A stretch of DNA of 64,000 nt from Streptomyces cellostaticus (GCF_001513965.1 NZ_KQ948017.1:288939-352938); one strand, 5' to 3'. Counted from the stretch's first letter, positions 29,026 through 38,144 are shown. The notes: generated by a model from the sequence alone, not told the origin. A program made the numbers and translations.

Positions 29026-29222
29026 GAAAACGAATGATGCAATTCTGGCCTCGTGTCGTCGGCCGGTGTTCGCCCGTGCGTCGCTCGGCCCGGCAGGGCA
29101 GGTGAACGGGCCGGGGCGCGCGCGGGCACGGACGCATCATGGAGCCGTCCGTGCCGCCCTGCCGCGCGCCGGGCCGGGGGATCCTCCGAAGGGGTGAGCG
29201 GGGGGGCTCCGGGGCCGGTGGG

Positions 29223-30389
29223 TCAGCGGCGGCACGCGTCCCTCGCGTACCGCCGGGCCAGGGCGCGGAAGGCCTCCTTGGGTTCCCGGTGCCAGCCGGA
29301 GGCGGGGTCGTACGGGCGGTCCTCGACGGTCCTGGTGATGGCGTAGCTCGCCAAGTCGAGGTCGTGGCGGGGATCCCCGGGGCGGTGCGGAGCGTCGGGG
29401 GTGACGAACTCGAACGCCATGGCCGCGTACAGGTTCATCGAGGAGAACACGTCGAGGAGCTGCATGAGGTAGGCGGCCTGGGTGCGTTCGCTGCGGACCA
29501 GGTCGCCCTTGATCTCCTCGGGGTGCTTGTCGTGGTCGACGACGTTCCAGCCCATGCCGCGGGTCTCGGGGGCACCGACGTAGGCACAGGTGCCGAACTC
29601 GGTGATCGCCAGCGGCTTGCCCCAGCGCAGGTGGCGGCGCAGCTCCCGTACGTAGTCGCCGCGGCGGGGGAAGTACGCGTAGTAGTCGATGCCGACGATG
29701 TCGAAGAGCCGCCAGTCGACCCGGTCGTCCTGGGCGGCCGCGTAGCTGAGCCGGCCGCGGAAGACGGAGCGGCCGACCGCCGCCGCCCTGGCCGTGAAGC
29801 GGTCCAGGCGGCGCTGCATCCTGACGGGGTCGACCTTGCCGTCCAGCAGGTTCTGGACGCGTTCGAGGACCGTGTCGCCCGGGACGATGCCCGGCACGAA
29901 CAGCCAGAACTCGCAGCCCACACTGAAGTCGACGCTCGCGCCCTGCCGGCGCAGCCGTTCCGCGAAGCGGCCGGTCTCGGCGAGGTGTTCCAGGATGTCC
30001 CGTTCGGGGACGTCACCGAGGGTCGGCTGGAGCCAGATGTGCAGGCCGCGCTCCGCGGCCTCGGCGGCGGTGGCCGTCAGCCGCTCCACACCGTCGCCGG
30101 TGACGTCCACGGTGTCGGCGTGCAGTTCGTCGCGGATCGCCCGGATGTCCCCGCGCATCCGGGCCGTACGGAAGCCGGTGGCCGGTGTCTCGCCCTCGCC
30201 GACGGTGTAGACCACACCTCGGTGGTGCAGTCCGTGCCGGGGCCCGGCCGCCCAGGCCGTGCCCGCGGGCAGCAGCGCCGCGGCGAGCCCGGCGGACGCC
30301 ATCCCGGCCAGGAACTGTGCGCGGTCGATCCCTCCGCTCTCGCGGTTGATCCCGTTGGTCTTCTGCGTACGGTCGTGGGTCTTCTGCAT
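29223..30389 (-). CDS. Secreted TIM-barrel glycosidase-like protein
   Basis: 388 residues. The N-terminus has a signal of Tat-like character (RESGGIDRAQFLAGMASAGLAAALLP). The body has barrel-type strands: GLHIWLQPTLGD, VDFSVGCEFWLFVPG, DIVGIDYYAYFP, and LAITEFGTCAYVGA, where the Glu of ITEFG matches the nucleophile position of clan GH-A glycosidases and the Glu of GCEFW the acid/base position. Proteins of this kind are sometimes labelled abortive-infection proteins, but nothing here supports a phage role. The substrate is unknown. It is transcribed alone, convergent with nothing. Confidence 0.6.
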   Translation of the reverse strand: MQKTHDRTQKTNGINRESGGIDRAQFLAGMASAGLAAALLPAGTAWAAGPRHGLHHRGVVYTVGEGETPATGFRTARMRGDIRAIRDELHADTVDVTGDGVERLTATAAEAAERGLHIWLQPTLGDVPERDILEHLAETGRFAERLRRQGASVDFSVGCEFWLFVPGIVPGDTVLERVQNLLDGKVDPVRMQRRLDRFTARAAAVGRSVFRGRLSYAAAQDDRVDWRLFDIVGIDYYAYFPRRGDYVRELRRHLRWGKPLAITEFGTCAYVGAPETRGMGWNVVDHDKHPEEIKGDLVRSERTQAAYLMQLLDVFSSMNLYAAMAFEFVTPDAPHRPGDPRHDLDLASYAITRTVEDRPYDPASGWHREPKEAFRALARRYARDACRR

Positions 30390-30514
30390 ACGGTCACCCT
30401 GGCGGCACCGGCCTGGCCCGCGCCGTCCCCCGATGGTCTACGACGCGCAGCCGAAGGGAGCGGATCGGGCGGCGAAAGTCGCGGCCGGCCGCGGGGCCGG
30501 CCCGACGCCGGGCG

Positions 30515-30994
30515 TCAGGACGGCGCCGGACCCGGCTGGTGCGGAAGCGGGAGCCGGAAGACCATGCGGTCGACGCCCGGGCCGTCGTAGTCGCGGACGG
30601 GACCCGTGACCGTGAACCCCAGCGCGGTGTGGAAGGCGATGGAGCGCTGGTTCTGCGGCGAGGTGATCGCCTTCACCTGGGTGCGGTGTTCGGCCGCGGC
30701 CAGTTCGAAGAACCGCTGGTAGAGGCGGCGGGCCAGCCCTTCCTGGCGGGCCCGCGGCGCCACTGCGACGAAGTGGATGTACGCGGTGTCGGGCGCCGAC
30801 GGAGACAACACTCCTATCAGGAACCCGGCGAGCCCGACGCCGTCCTCGGCGATCAGGCTCGTGCGATGGAAGTGGTCGAGGAACAGCCGGGGCAGCACGG
30901 AACGGATCGGCCGCTCCCACCATTCGTCCACCACAGGGATGATGCGATCGTAGTCACCGGGTTCGGCAGGCCGCACGCGCACAAGCTCACTCAT
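30515..30994 (-). CDS. GNAT-family N-acetyltransferase
   Basis: 159 residues from ATG 30994 (ATG 31000 is also in frame). The GNAT core is clear: VRPAEPGDYDRIIPVV at the start, YIHFVAVAPRARQEGLARRLYQRF with the acetyl-CoA P-loop RQEGLA, then ITSPQNQRSIAFHTALGF, the motif B region typical of amine or amino-acid acetyltransferases. The acceptor is unknown. It lies downstream of the serine hydrolase gene on the same strand, separated by 52 bases, so the two may be co-transcribed under the TetR regulator. Confidence 0.88.
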   Translation of the reverse strand: MSELVRVRPAEPGDYDRIIPVVDEWWERPIRSVLPRLFLDHFHRTSLIAEDGVGLAGFLIGVLSPSAPDTAYIHFVAVAPRARQEGLARRLYQRFFELAAAEHRTQVKAITSPQNQRSIAFHTALGFTVTGPVRDYDGPGVDRMVFRLPLPHQPGPAPS

Positions 30995-31046
30995 GATCAT
31001 GGATGCTCGCGGCGGACCCGCCGCCTGTCCACCGCCCGGTCCCCCC

Positions 31047-32423
31047 TCAGGACCCGTCCCGCACGCGGCCGAAGAGCCGTCCGGCCAGGTCGACGCCGAT
31101 GACGGTGCCGTCGTGGTCGAAGCTGAAGAAGCCGCGCTGCCCCGCGAGGCCGCCCTCGGTGATGATGTACTCCTGTCCGTCACCGGGCAGGAAGCCCATG
31201 GCGGCCGCCGGGTAGTCCGGGGGCATCTCGGTGGCCGATGCCTGACGGATCTCCGGCTTGATCCCGACCGCGAGCGTGATCCGGGACCCGTCGGTGGCGA
31301 TGTCCAGGTTCATCGCGTCGTTCTCGTACCGGCCGGCGACCGTCCGGGCCCGCGCCGCGTCGTACGGGACCGGCTCCGGGTCCCGCTCCACCACGCCGAG
31401 GTGGTACTCGAGGGCCCAGCGGGCGACGGCCTGGTTGAACCGGTAGCCGTCCGGGCCCGCGTTGGCCAGCGAGACGACGGCGAAGTCGCGCTCCGGCACG
31501 AGGAGCAGTTCGGCGAACTGGCCGTTGCCCGAGCCGCCGTGCCCGATCGTGCGGACGCCGTCCACCTCGCGCAGGAACCAGCAGATGCCGAAGCCGTCCC
31601 CGAGCGTGCTGCCGTGCAGTTCGACCGTCTGCGTCCGCATGCGCCGCAGCGCCTCGGCCGGCAGCACGCTGCCTCCGGTGCCGAGGTGGAACCGGGCCCA
31701 GCGCAGCAGGTCCCCGGCCGAGGACACCATGCCACCGCCCGGGTTGTTGCCGCGCGCGCCCGCCTTGGACGCCTTCCACGGCCGCGCGGTCCGCCAGGCC
31801 CCGTCCTCGTCGCGGTTGTACCCCACGGCGAACGGCCGGACCATGACGTCGTCCAGGTCGAAGACGGTGTCGGACAGGCCGAGCGGCTCCAGCACCAGCG
31901 AGGCCACGGCCTGCTCGAACGCCAGGCCCGTGACCTTCTCGATCACGCGGCCGGCGAGGTTGTACCCGGCCTGGCTGTACGAGGCGCGGGTGCCGGGCGG
32001 GGCGATCATCTCCAGCGTGGCCATCTTCGCCACGAAGGCGGCCAGGGAGGGATCGTCCTCATCGGGGTCAATCAGGTTCCAGTCCAGCCCGGCGGTGTGG
32101 TTGAGCAGGTTCAGCACGGTGATCCGGGCGGCGGCCTCCTCGTCGGCCAGCCTCAGCTCGGGGACGTACCGGCGCACCGGCGCGCTCAGATCCACCCTGC
32201 CCTCGGCCGCCAGGCGCATGAGGGCGGTCGCGGTGACGGTCTTGGTGACGGAGGCCACCGGGAACAGCGTCCGCTCGCTGACCGGCATCGGGTGATCGAG
32301 GCTGGTCACGCCATGGGAGACGTACTCCTCCCTGCCGTCCAGCAGCACCCCCACGGACACACCGGGTATGCCGAACTCCTTGGCCGTGGCCGCCACGAAG
32401 TCCGACAGCGTCTCCTGCGACAT
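31047..32423 (-). CDS. Class C beta-lactamase-family serine hydrolase
   Basis: 458 residues, no signal peptide. The catalytic motifs are SVTK (about residue 58), YSQAGYN (about 148) and HGGSG near residue 295, which replaces the KTG triad as in esterases and D-aminopeptidases of this fold. The C-terminal 100 residues form a lipocalin-like domain often attached to such enzymes. It probably cleaves an ester or peptide in the cytoplasm. It is divergent from a TetR regulator, with three operator-like repeats in the shared gap, so it is very likely the regulator's target. Confidence 0.88.
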   Translation of the reverse strand: MSQETLSDFVAATAKEFGIPGVSVGVLLDGREEYVSHGVTSLDHPMPVSERTLFPVASVTKTVTATALMRLAAEGRVDLSAPVRRYVPELRLADEEAAARITVLNLLNHTAGLDWNLIDPDEDDPSLAAFVAKMATLEMIAPPGTRASYSQAGYNLAGRVIEKVTGLAFEQAVASLVLEPLGLSDTVFDLDDVMVRPFAVGYNRDEDGAWRTARPWKASKAGARGNNPGGGMVSSAGDLLRWARFHLGTGGSVLPAEALRRMRTQTVELHGSTLGDGFGICWFLREVDGVRTIGHGGSGNGQFAELLLVPERDFAVVSLANAGPDGYRFNQAVARWALEYHLGVVERDPEPVPYDAARARTVAGRYENDAMNLDIATDGSRITLAVGIKPEIRQASATEMPPDYPAAAMGFLPGDGQEYIITEGGLAGQRGFFSFDHDGTVIGVDLAGRLFGRVRDGS

Positions 32424-32446
32424 CCTGGTCTCCCCCTCGCCTCTCT

Positions 32447-32515
32447 TGAACTAAGTACAGGAGACGTTAAACGACTTCCTGAACTAAGTGCAAGAGACCA
32501 CTTGAACTAAGTTCA
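32447..32515. promoter_or_regulatory. Three TetR-type operators in the hydrolase / TetR divergent gap
   Basis: TGAACTAAGTACA (32447-32459), TGAACTAAGTGCA (32480-32492) and TGAACTAAGTTCA (32503-32515). The last is a perfect 13-bp palindrome (TGAACT-A-AGTTCA); the others differ at one base. Start-to-start spacing is 33 and 23 bp. Together they fill the 107-bp gap and would cover both promoters. Confidence 0.8.
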
Positions 32516-32530
32516 CCTAGACTTCCGGCC

Positions 32531-33226
32531 ATGCCGCGAAACACGCTGACCCCAGACCAGATCGTCCGTGCCGCCATCGAGCTGCTGGACGAGGCCGGAC
32601 TGGACGGCCTCAACATGCGCAGCCTGGGCAAACGGCTCGGCGCCGCCGCCACGGCGATCTACTGGCACATCAAGACCAAGGACGAACTGGTCAGGCTCGC
32701 CGGGGACGCGATCTGGGTCGAGGTCGAGCTGCCCGATCCCGATGCCACCGACTGGCGGACGGCCGCCGTCGCCGCGGCCACCGGCATGCACACGATGCTG
32801 CTGCGGCACCCCTGGTTCGGCCAGGCGTTCGGCAGCCATCTCCTGTACGGCCCCGGCAAATCCCGCTACGACGACCACACCCTCGCCCTCTACGAGCGGG
32901 CCGGCTTCGCTCCCGCCGACGCCGACCGGGCAGCCGCCACGGTGTTCGTCTTCGTCCTCGGCAGCGCCCTGGGCTCCGCCGCGCAGGTCTCCCTGACCCG
33001 CCGCCTGAGCAGAGGCGGCGGCGACGCGGAACAGCAGCTGGCCGCCGCCATGGCACAGGCCGGCGAGATCGCGATGCGCTTCCCGCACCTGCGCGCCCGC
33101 CTCGGCACGACCGCCGCCACGGACTACGCCGCGGCACCGGAGAGCACGTTCACCTTCGGCCTCGGCAGCATCCTCGACGGCTTCGAGACCCTGCTCGCCG
33201 CCGAGGGCCGTGGCCGCGACGCGTGA
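32531..33226 (+). CDS. TetR/AcrR-family repressor
   Basis: 231 residues. The DNA-binding domain is TPDQIVRAAIELLDEAGLDGLNMRSLGKRLGAAATAIYWHIKTKDELV, with IYWHIKTKDEL as the recognition and capping part. The C-terminal domain is of the TetR_C type found in TetR itself and relatives, suggesting a small-molecule inducer. It is divergent from a serine hydrolase and its start codon is 16 bases from the nearest operator, so it should repress itself and the hydrolase-GNAT unit. Confidence 0.92.
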   Translation: MPRNTLTPDQIVRAAIELLDEAGLDGLNMRSLGKRLGAAATAIYWHIKTKDELVRLAGDAIWVEVELPDPDATDWRTAAVAAATGMHTMLLRHPWFGQAFGSHLLYGPGKSRYDDHTLALYERAGFAPADADRAAATVFVFVLGSALGSAAQVSLTRRLSRGGGDAEQQLAAAMAQAGEIAMRFPHLRARLGTTAATDYAAAPESTFTFGLGSILDGFETLLAAEGRGRDA

Positions 33227-33235
33227 GGGCCGGGT

Positions 33236-33343
33236 GAGCTGTACGCGCTGCGGCCGGAGGAGTTCGTCGCCACCCGCGACCGGCACGCCGTCAGGGCCTC
33301 GTTCGCCAGGATCCACGGCCGGCCCGGTGAGTCAACCGGCTCT
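33236..33343 (+). pseudogene. Possible gene remnant
   Basis: A short stretch reads ELYALRPEEFVATRDRHAVRA with typical Streptomyces codon bias, then loses coding character. From memory it resembles the N-terminus of a common actinobacterial protein of unknown function. It has no credible start and no continuation, so it is probably a deletion remnant in the 277-base gap between the TetR and acyltransferase genes. Confidence 0.3.
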
Positions 33344-33503
33344 CTCACTCGTACGGGTGCATACAGTCGGACCGTCCGTGGCATACCGGGGGCGGCGTCG
33401 TTCGGCAGCAGTGTGATGTTTGCAATGCGAAGTGATGGACAGGGGCCGAACGGGCATCGTTCCCCTTCATGCCCCACGCGAACTTCCTGCGGCAGGTGAT
33501 TGG

Positions 33504-34697
33504 ATGACAACGGCGACGACCCGGACGAACCGGACGCCGCCCGCACAAACCGGCACAACCGCTGCCTCGGGGAGATCCTCCCCGTCAGCGGCGCTGCCCT
33601 CCCTGCCGTCCCTCACCGGACTGCGATGGATGGCGGCCCTGCTGGTGTTCGGACTGCACGTCAACAACTTCGGCTACTTCGGAGGTGGCGCCGGGCGGAT
33701 CGTGTTCTGGGGATTCGGGGCCGGTGCCACGGGAGTGTCGTTCTTCTTCGTGCTGTCCGGCTTCGTGCTGACCTGGTCCGCGCGGCCACGGGACCGCGCG
33801 CTCGCCTTCTGGCGCCGGCGCATCGCGCGGGTCTACCCGGTGCACCTGGTCACCCTGGTCGTCGCGCTCCTCATGACGTACACGCTGGCCCACCAGGGGA
33901 ACCCGACACCCAAGCAGACCGTGGCCAACGTCCTGCTGCTGCACTCCTGGTGGCGCCCGTGGTGGCAGACGCTGAACCCGGTCAGCTGGTCGCTGGCGTG
34001 CGAGGCGTTCTTCTACGCCTCCTTCCCGCTGCTGATCCTGCTGCTGCGCCGGCTCGGCGCCCGGGGTTCCACCGCGCTGGGCGGCGTGTCGGTCGCGGCG
34101 GTACTGGTGCTGGCGTGGGCGGACGCCCATCACTGGATGACCCAGTCGGTCTACTCCTTCCCCGCCGCCCGCCTGCCCGAGTTCGTCCTCGGCGCCGTCA
34201 CGGCCCGGCTGGTGGTGCTCGGCCGGTGGCGCGGGCCCGGACTGGAGGCGTCGCTGGCCCTGGCGATCATCGGCTACTTCCTGGTCCCGCAGGTCACGCC
34301 CGGATACTCCGCCACGGTCTGCACCCTCGCCGGGTTCACTGTGCTCATCCCGGCGGCAGCCGTCGCGGACCTGCACGGACTGCCGTCCCTGTGGCGGCAT
34401 CGGCGGCTCGTGCGCCTGGGGGAACTGTCGTTCGCCTTCTACATGGTCCACCTGCTGGTCCTGCGCGCGGGCACGAACCTGCTGGGCACCAAGCCGCAGT
34501 TCGGCGTACTGACGGGCGCGGCGGTCACCGCCGTCGCCTTCAGCTTGTCCCTGGGTCTGTCCTGGGTGCTGTACGAGGCGGTGGAACGCCCGGCGAGACG
34601 CCTGCTGCTGCGCCGCCGCCGGACCGGCGGCGGTTCCGAACAGCAGCCGGAGCCGGTGCCCTCCAACCGGGAGGCGCCGGCCCCGGCGCGCGACTGA
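33504..34697 (+). CDS. Acyltransferase-3 (OafA-like) integral membrane protein
   Basis: 397 residues from ATG 33504. A Ser/Thr-rich cytoplasmic tail is followed by about ten membrane helices. Family signs: LPSLTGLRWMAALLVFGLHVNNF with the catalytic-region His, FFFVLSGFVLTWS, RRIARVYPVHLVTLVVAL and PVSWSLACEAFFYASFP. These proteins move acyl groups onto surface sugars or secondary metabolites. No glycosyltransferase is adjacent, so the acceptor cannot be guessed. It is transcribed towards a minus-strand membrane gene. Confidence 0.88.
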   Translation: MTTATTRTNRTPPAQTGTTAASGRSSPSAALPSLPSLTGLRWMAALLVFGLHVNNFGYFGGGAGRIVFWGFGAGATGVSFFFVLSGFVLTWSARPRDRALAFWRRRIARVYPVHLVTLVVALLMTYTLAHQGNPTPKQTVANVLLLHSWWRPWWQTLNPVSWSLACEAFFYASFPLLILLLRRLGARGSTALGGVSVAAVLVLAWADAHHWMTQSVYSFPAARLPEFVLGAVTARLVVLGRWRGPGLEASLALAIIGYFLVPQVTPGYSATVCTLAGFTVLIPAAAVADLHGLPSLWRHRRLVRLGELSFAFYMVHLLVLRAGTNLLGTKPQFGVLTGAAVTAVAFSLSLGLSWVLYEAVERPARRLLLRRRRTGGGSEQQPEPVPSNREAPAPARD

Positions 34698-34709
34698 GCC
34701 GGTCGGTTT

Positions 34710-35372
34710 CTACGGGGCCGAGGACACCGGGCGGGGCAGGCAGCGGGCCAGCGGCAGGGCGGCACAGCCGAGGAGGAAGCCGTAGCAGCTGACCAGGCCG
34801 TGCCCGTTGTCCTGGGCCAGCCACATCGCGAGCCCGGCCACGGGCGTGACCGCCGCCGGCAGGCGGATCCTGGTGTCCGTGACGGTGAGGAGCAGGGCTG
34901 CGGTGAGGGTGGCGGCGAGGAAGTAGGTCGCGCCCGAACTGCCCGCGAAATTGCGCGGATCGGTGCTGTGGGACGTCTCGCCGAACAGGGCGTCGATCCG
35001 CTCCGGCAGCAGGATGCCGCCGGCGAACAGGGCCGGCATGAGCGGACCGCCCCAGAACCACTGGGCCGGCGCGGCGACGGCGGCCGGCGTCACGATGTTC
35101 CAGGCACCGCCGAGGAACCCGCCGTTCTGCATGAAGACCGAGGTGACCACGCGCCACCAACCCGTTCTGCGGGGATCGCCCTCCAGGGCGTCCATCGCAC
35201 CCGGCCGGCTCACCTGCAGCAGCACTGCGCCGATCGCCACGGCCGTGAGGGCGACCGCCGCCCAGGGCACCGGCCGACGGCGCAGCGTGTCCTCGCCGAT
35301 CAGGAGCACGCCGCTCTTGAACATCAGCACCATCAGTGCAGCCGTCGTCACATGGAACACAAGGGCGTTCAC
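34710..35372 (-). CDS. Rhomboid-like membrane protein
   Basis: 220 residues with about six hydrophobic helices. Rhomboid-like landmarks: TGWWRVVTSVFMQNGG (the WR and N region), GSSGATYFLAATL (GxSG, the catalytic Ser motif) and DNGHGLVSCYGFLLGC (the His helix). All three elements are in the right order and spacing for an intramembrane serine protease, although the L1-loop His differs from classical members. The substrate is unknown. It faces the acyltransferase gene, 12 bases away, so the two transcripts converge without room for a terminator. Confidence 0.6.
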   Translation of the reverse strand: MNALVFHVTTAALMVLMFKSGVLLIGEDTLRRRPVPWAAVALTAVAIGAVLLQVSRPGAMDALEGDPRRTGWWRVVTSVFMQNGGFLGGAWNIVTPAAVAAPAQWFWGGPLMPALFAGGILLPERIDALFGETSHSTDPRNFAGSSGATYFLAATLTAALLLTVTDTRIRLPAAVTPVAGLAMWLAQDNGHGLVSCYGFLLGCAALPLARCLPRPVSSAP

Positions 35373-35469
35373 GAAGATCGTTCCCCCGTGGAAAAGACCC
35401 GGGTCCCGGGTCGGCGCTCACCCTGGCCAGGGGTGCCGAGCAGCCGCACGCCGACCCCTGCTCGAGGGG

Positions 35470-36285
35470 CTAGGCCTGCTGCCGCATCTGGTCCTCGGCC
35501 ATCGCCAGCAACGCCGCGTGCGTCTCCGCGTCGGCAGCCGCGATCAGCCCGCCCGCACCGGTGTGCACGGGCCGGCCGTCGATGCCGGTCACCGTGCAGC
35601 CGGCGGCCCGGCACAGGGCGATCCCGGCCGAGAAGTGCACGCTGTCGCGCAGGTCGCCGTCGGTGACGTACGCGGCGCGGCGGCCGGCGGCCACCCAGGC
35701 GACCGCGAGAGTCGTGGAGACCACCCGGGGCCGGAACCGCTGCCCGAAGCCGGGGTCGGCCATGAGCTTGACCGCCTGGAATCCGGGGGCGTTGGGGAAG
35801 GGCGGGTCGAGGTTGACGTCCACCAGCCGCGAGTCCGGCGAAGGCGCCAACTCCTCGTCCGTGCCGTCGTGTCGGACCCGGGCCCGGTGCCCGTCGGTCC
35901 AGAACCCCTCGCCGCTGAACGGGTCGGCCGTCGCGGCCGCCGTGATCTCGTCGCCCACCCGCAGGGCCACGTTCACCCCCACCAGCATGTTCCGCACCGC
36001 GTAGTTGAGGGTGCCGCACAGCGGGTCGACCAGCCAGCGGCGCGGTGCCGCTTCGGCGCCGGTGCTGCCGCTCTCCTCCCCCGTCACGGCGTCGTCGGGC
36101 CGCGCGCTGCGCAGCACCTCGAGAATGGCCTTCTCCGCCGCGAGGTCGGCCGCCGTCGCGAAGTCACCGGCGGACTTCTCGAAGCGGGCGAGGGATCCCC
36201 CGTACATGGCGCGTACCACGTCCGCGCCTGCCTGGGCCGCCCTCAGGGCCAGTTGGGCGTCGGACTCCCCGTTGTTGATCAGCAT
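35470..36285 (-). CDS. Inositol-monophosphatase-family protein with an altered metal site
   Basis: 271 residues from ATG 36285. The IMPase fold is evident: VTGEESG (metal Glu), WLVDPLCGTLNYA (normally DPxDGTxN) and a C-terminal DSVHFSAGIALCRAAG (normally WDxAAG). The second Asp of the first motif is Cys and the third-motif Asp is displaced, so two of the usual Mg2+ ligands are missing. Either the protein is a binding protein or uses a different metal geometry. It may belong to an actinobacterial subgroup that shares DPLCGT. Reaction not assigned. Confidence 0.75.
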   Translation of the reverse strand: MLINNGESDAQLALRAAQAGADVVRAMYGGSLARFEKSAGDFATAADLAAEKAILEVLRSARPDDAVTGEESGSTGAEAAPRRWLVDPLCGTLNYAVRNMLVGVNVALRVGDEITAAATADPFSGEGFWTDGHRARVRHDGTDEELAPSPDSRLVDVNLDPPFPNAPGFQAVKLMADPGFGQRFRPRVVSTTLAVAWVAAGRRAAYVTDGDLRDSVHFSAGIALCRAAGCTVTGIDGRPVHTGAGGLIAAADAETHAALLAMAEDQMRQQA

Positions 36286-36332
36286 GCAGCCAGGATAGGT
36301 CCGGGCCCGCACGGACGGCGGGCGCGGGTCTG

Positions 36333-38144
36333 CTACGGCCTGCGGGCCTGCCCGGTCGGGGTGAGGGACAGGGTCTGCTCGGCCGCGGTGCGGCCGCCGC
36401 CGACCGAACTGCCGCTCATGTCGGTCCAGTTGCGCGCCGGAGTGGTCTCTGCGCGGCGGGCCTGGGACCCGGACAGGGCGAGTACGAGGCCGCTGTAGCG
36501 GTTGACGAGACGGTAGGTGCCGTCGCCCGAGGCGCTGCGGACCAGGAACCATTGCTGGCCGACCGCGGGCCCGACGGCCGGGGCCGCGGTGACGGTGGGC
36601 CGGGCGCCCCACGCCCGGCCGGCGCGGGAAGCGGAGTCGACACCCAGCAGGCGTCCGTCGGCGGCGTTGGCGAGGGTGAAGGCGCCGTCGCCCGTGGGGG
36701 CGAAGATCCAGGACTCCCGGGCCGAGCCGGTGGGGGCGGCGACGGAGGTCGTGGTGGAGCCGCCGGAGGCCTGGGCGAGGACGCGGCCCGTGCCGGCGGC
36801 GATGCGGTAGCGGCGGCCGGTGTCCACCGGCGGCGCTGCGGGCCGGGCGGAGTCGATGGTGACGTCGACGTATTCGCCGGAGGCGTCGTGGGAGCAGCCG
36901 AAGGAGCAGTACGAACGGAAGGTCTTGCCGACGACGGTGGAGCCGGTCCGGTTGGCGCGGTCGAGGAACCAGCGGTACCAGGAGGCGTTCGTGTAGCCGC
37001 CGGTGTCGCCGATGAGGTGCCACTTCTGGGCGGCCAGGTCGTCGGTGGCGTAGAAGTACTGCGGTGAGCCGCCGCTCTGGTCGACGGCCTGCGGTTCGCC
37101 GATGTACAGGCCGAGGTAGGCGTCGTAGGCGATGTTCATGACGAACAGCGGCGAGGTCGGGGGCATCTTGCCGGCCGCGATCTGCTCGGCGGCGGTGCCG
37201 GTGTTGGCCGGGTCGTACTCGCCGGAGACGGGGGTGTAGCCGGTGGGGTGGTCCGCGTCGACGGGCACGATGTTGCTCTCCCGGCCGCCGGTGCCGGGCT
37301 GGGACCAGGAGCCGTCATACCACTTGCGCCAGGAACCGGGCGCCATCTTCGCGGAGATCGGCGCGCGGGCCACGTGTTCGTGGAACGCCTTCCAGCCGCC
37401 GTTCTTCTCCACGATCCGGGAGCCGTAGTAGACGTAGAAGTAGCCGGAGGCGGTGTCGACGAAGAGGCGCTGGTCGCCGTCGCCGTAGGAGTACGTCTGG
37501 TGCGGGAAGGCCGTCGTGTCCCCGCGCTCGGTGCTGTACGGGGAGGTGAGGACGTGGTCCTTGATGGTCCAGGTGTGGCCCCGGTCGGTGGAGAGGGCGT
37601 AGTCGATGGCGTCGTAGTGCAGTCCGTCACCGAAGGGCTGCGGGGTGAACTCGTTGTGCACCAGGCCGTACCAGTCACCGGTGTCGGGGTCGACCCACAC
37701 GCCCGACAGGTCGCAGTAGTTCTTCTGGGCGTAGCCCGAGCCGGCGGGTGGGTACGTCGCCTCGCGTCCGGTCGGGCTGTGGTTGCACCGCCAGGTGGTG
37801 TCGTCGTTGCGGTCGTCGGCGTTGGCGGGGTTGACGGCCTTGCTCAGCGCCTTGTCGAAGGTGGCGCTGTCGAAATCCTTGCCGGTGTAGAAGTCCCAGG
37901 TCCGCGGGTCCTTGGCGCCGTAGAGGGCGGCGGACTGCTGGTAGTGGAAGGTGCCGTCCCGGTCGAGGTACGGGGTGGCGGGGGTGTCCGTGGGGTGGGT
38001 GAACGGTACGGGAGTGCCCACGGTCACGCGGTACGTCGCCTCGGTGGCCGGAAAGAGGGCGGTGGCCGGGGCCGCGGTGCCGCCGCCCAGGGCCAGGGCG
38101 ACGGCCGCGGCCATGACGCCGCCTGCTCTGCTCAAGAGTCGCAC
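36333..38144 (-). CDS. Secreted Asp-box protein with C-terminal ricin-type lectin domain
   Basis: 603 residues from GTG 38144, which has AAGGAG 7 bases upstream. A signal peptide (VRLLSRAGGVMAAAVALALG) leads to a catalytic-like region of about 420 residues with an Asp box (STDRGHTWT) and many aromatic residues, suggesting a beta-propeller. The last 150 residues form a ricin B lectin domain (YRIAAGTGRVLAQ, GRLLGVDSA, YRLVNRYSGLVLAL). Probably an extracellular carbohydrate-binding or -cleaving protein; the exact family is not recognised. Confidence 0.65.
   Translation of the reverse strand: MRLLSRAGGVMAAAVALALGGGTAAPATALFPATEATYRVTVGTPVPFTHPTDTPATPYLDRDGTFHYQQSAALYGAKDPRTWDFYTGKDFDSATFDKALSKAVNPANADDRNDDTTWRCNHSPTGREATYPPAGSGYAQKNYCDLSGVWVDPDTGDWYGLVHNEFTPQPFGDGLHYDAIDYALSTDRGHTWTIKDHVLTSPYSTERGDTTAFPHQTYSYGDGDQRLFVDTASGYFYVYYGSRIVEKNGGWKAFHEHVARAPISAKMAPGSWRKWYDGSWSQPGTGGRESNIVPVDADHPTGYTPVSGEYDPANTGTAAEQIAAGKMPPTSPLFVMNIAYDAYLGLYIGEPQAVDQSGGSPQYFYATDDLAAQKWHLIGDTGGYTNASWYRWFLDRANRTGSTVVGKTFRSYCSFGCSHDASGEYVDVTIDSARPAAPPVDTGRRYRIAAGTGRVLAQASGGSTTTSVAAPTGSARESWIFAPTGDGAFTLANAADGRLLGVDSASRAGRAWGARPTVTAAPAVGPAVGQQWFLVRSASGDGTYRLVNRYSGLVLALSGSQARRAETTPARNWTDMSGSSVGGGRTAAEQTLSLTPTGQARRP

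Noticed and set aside
29223..30389. Abortive-infection (phage defence) role for the TIM-barrel protein
   Set aside because: The sequence shows an export signal and glycosidase-like Glu positions; nothing near it is a defence gene.
33443..33456. GGGCC-GAAC-GGGCA upstream of the acyltransferase gene as another island palindrome
   Set aside because: The right half has two mismatches, no partner lies 21 bp away and the gene is outside the island.
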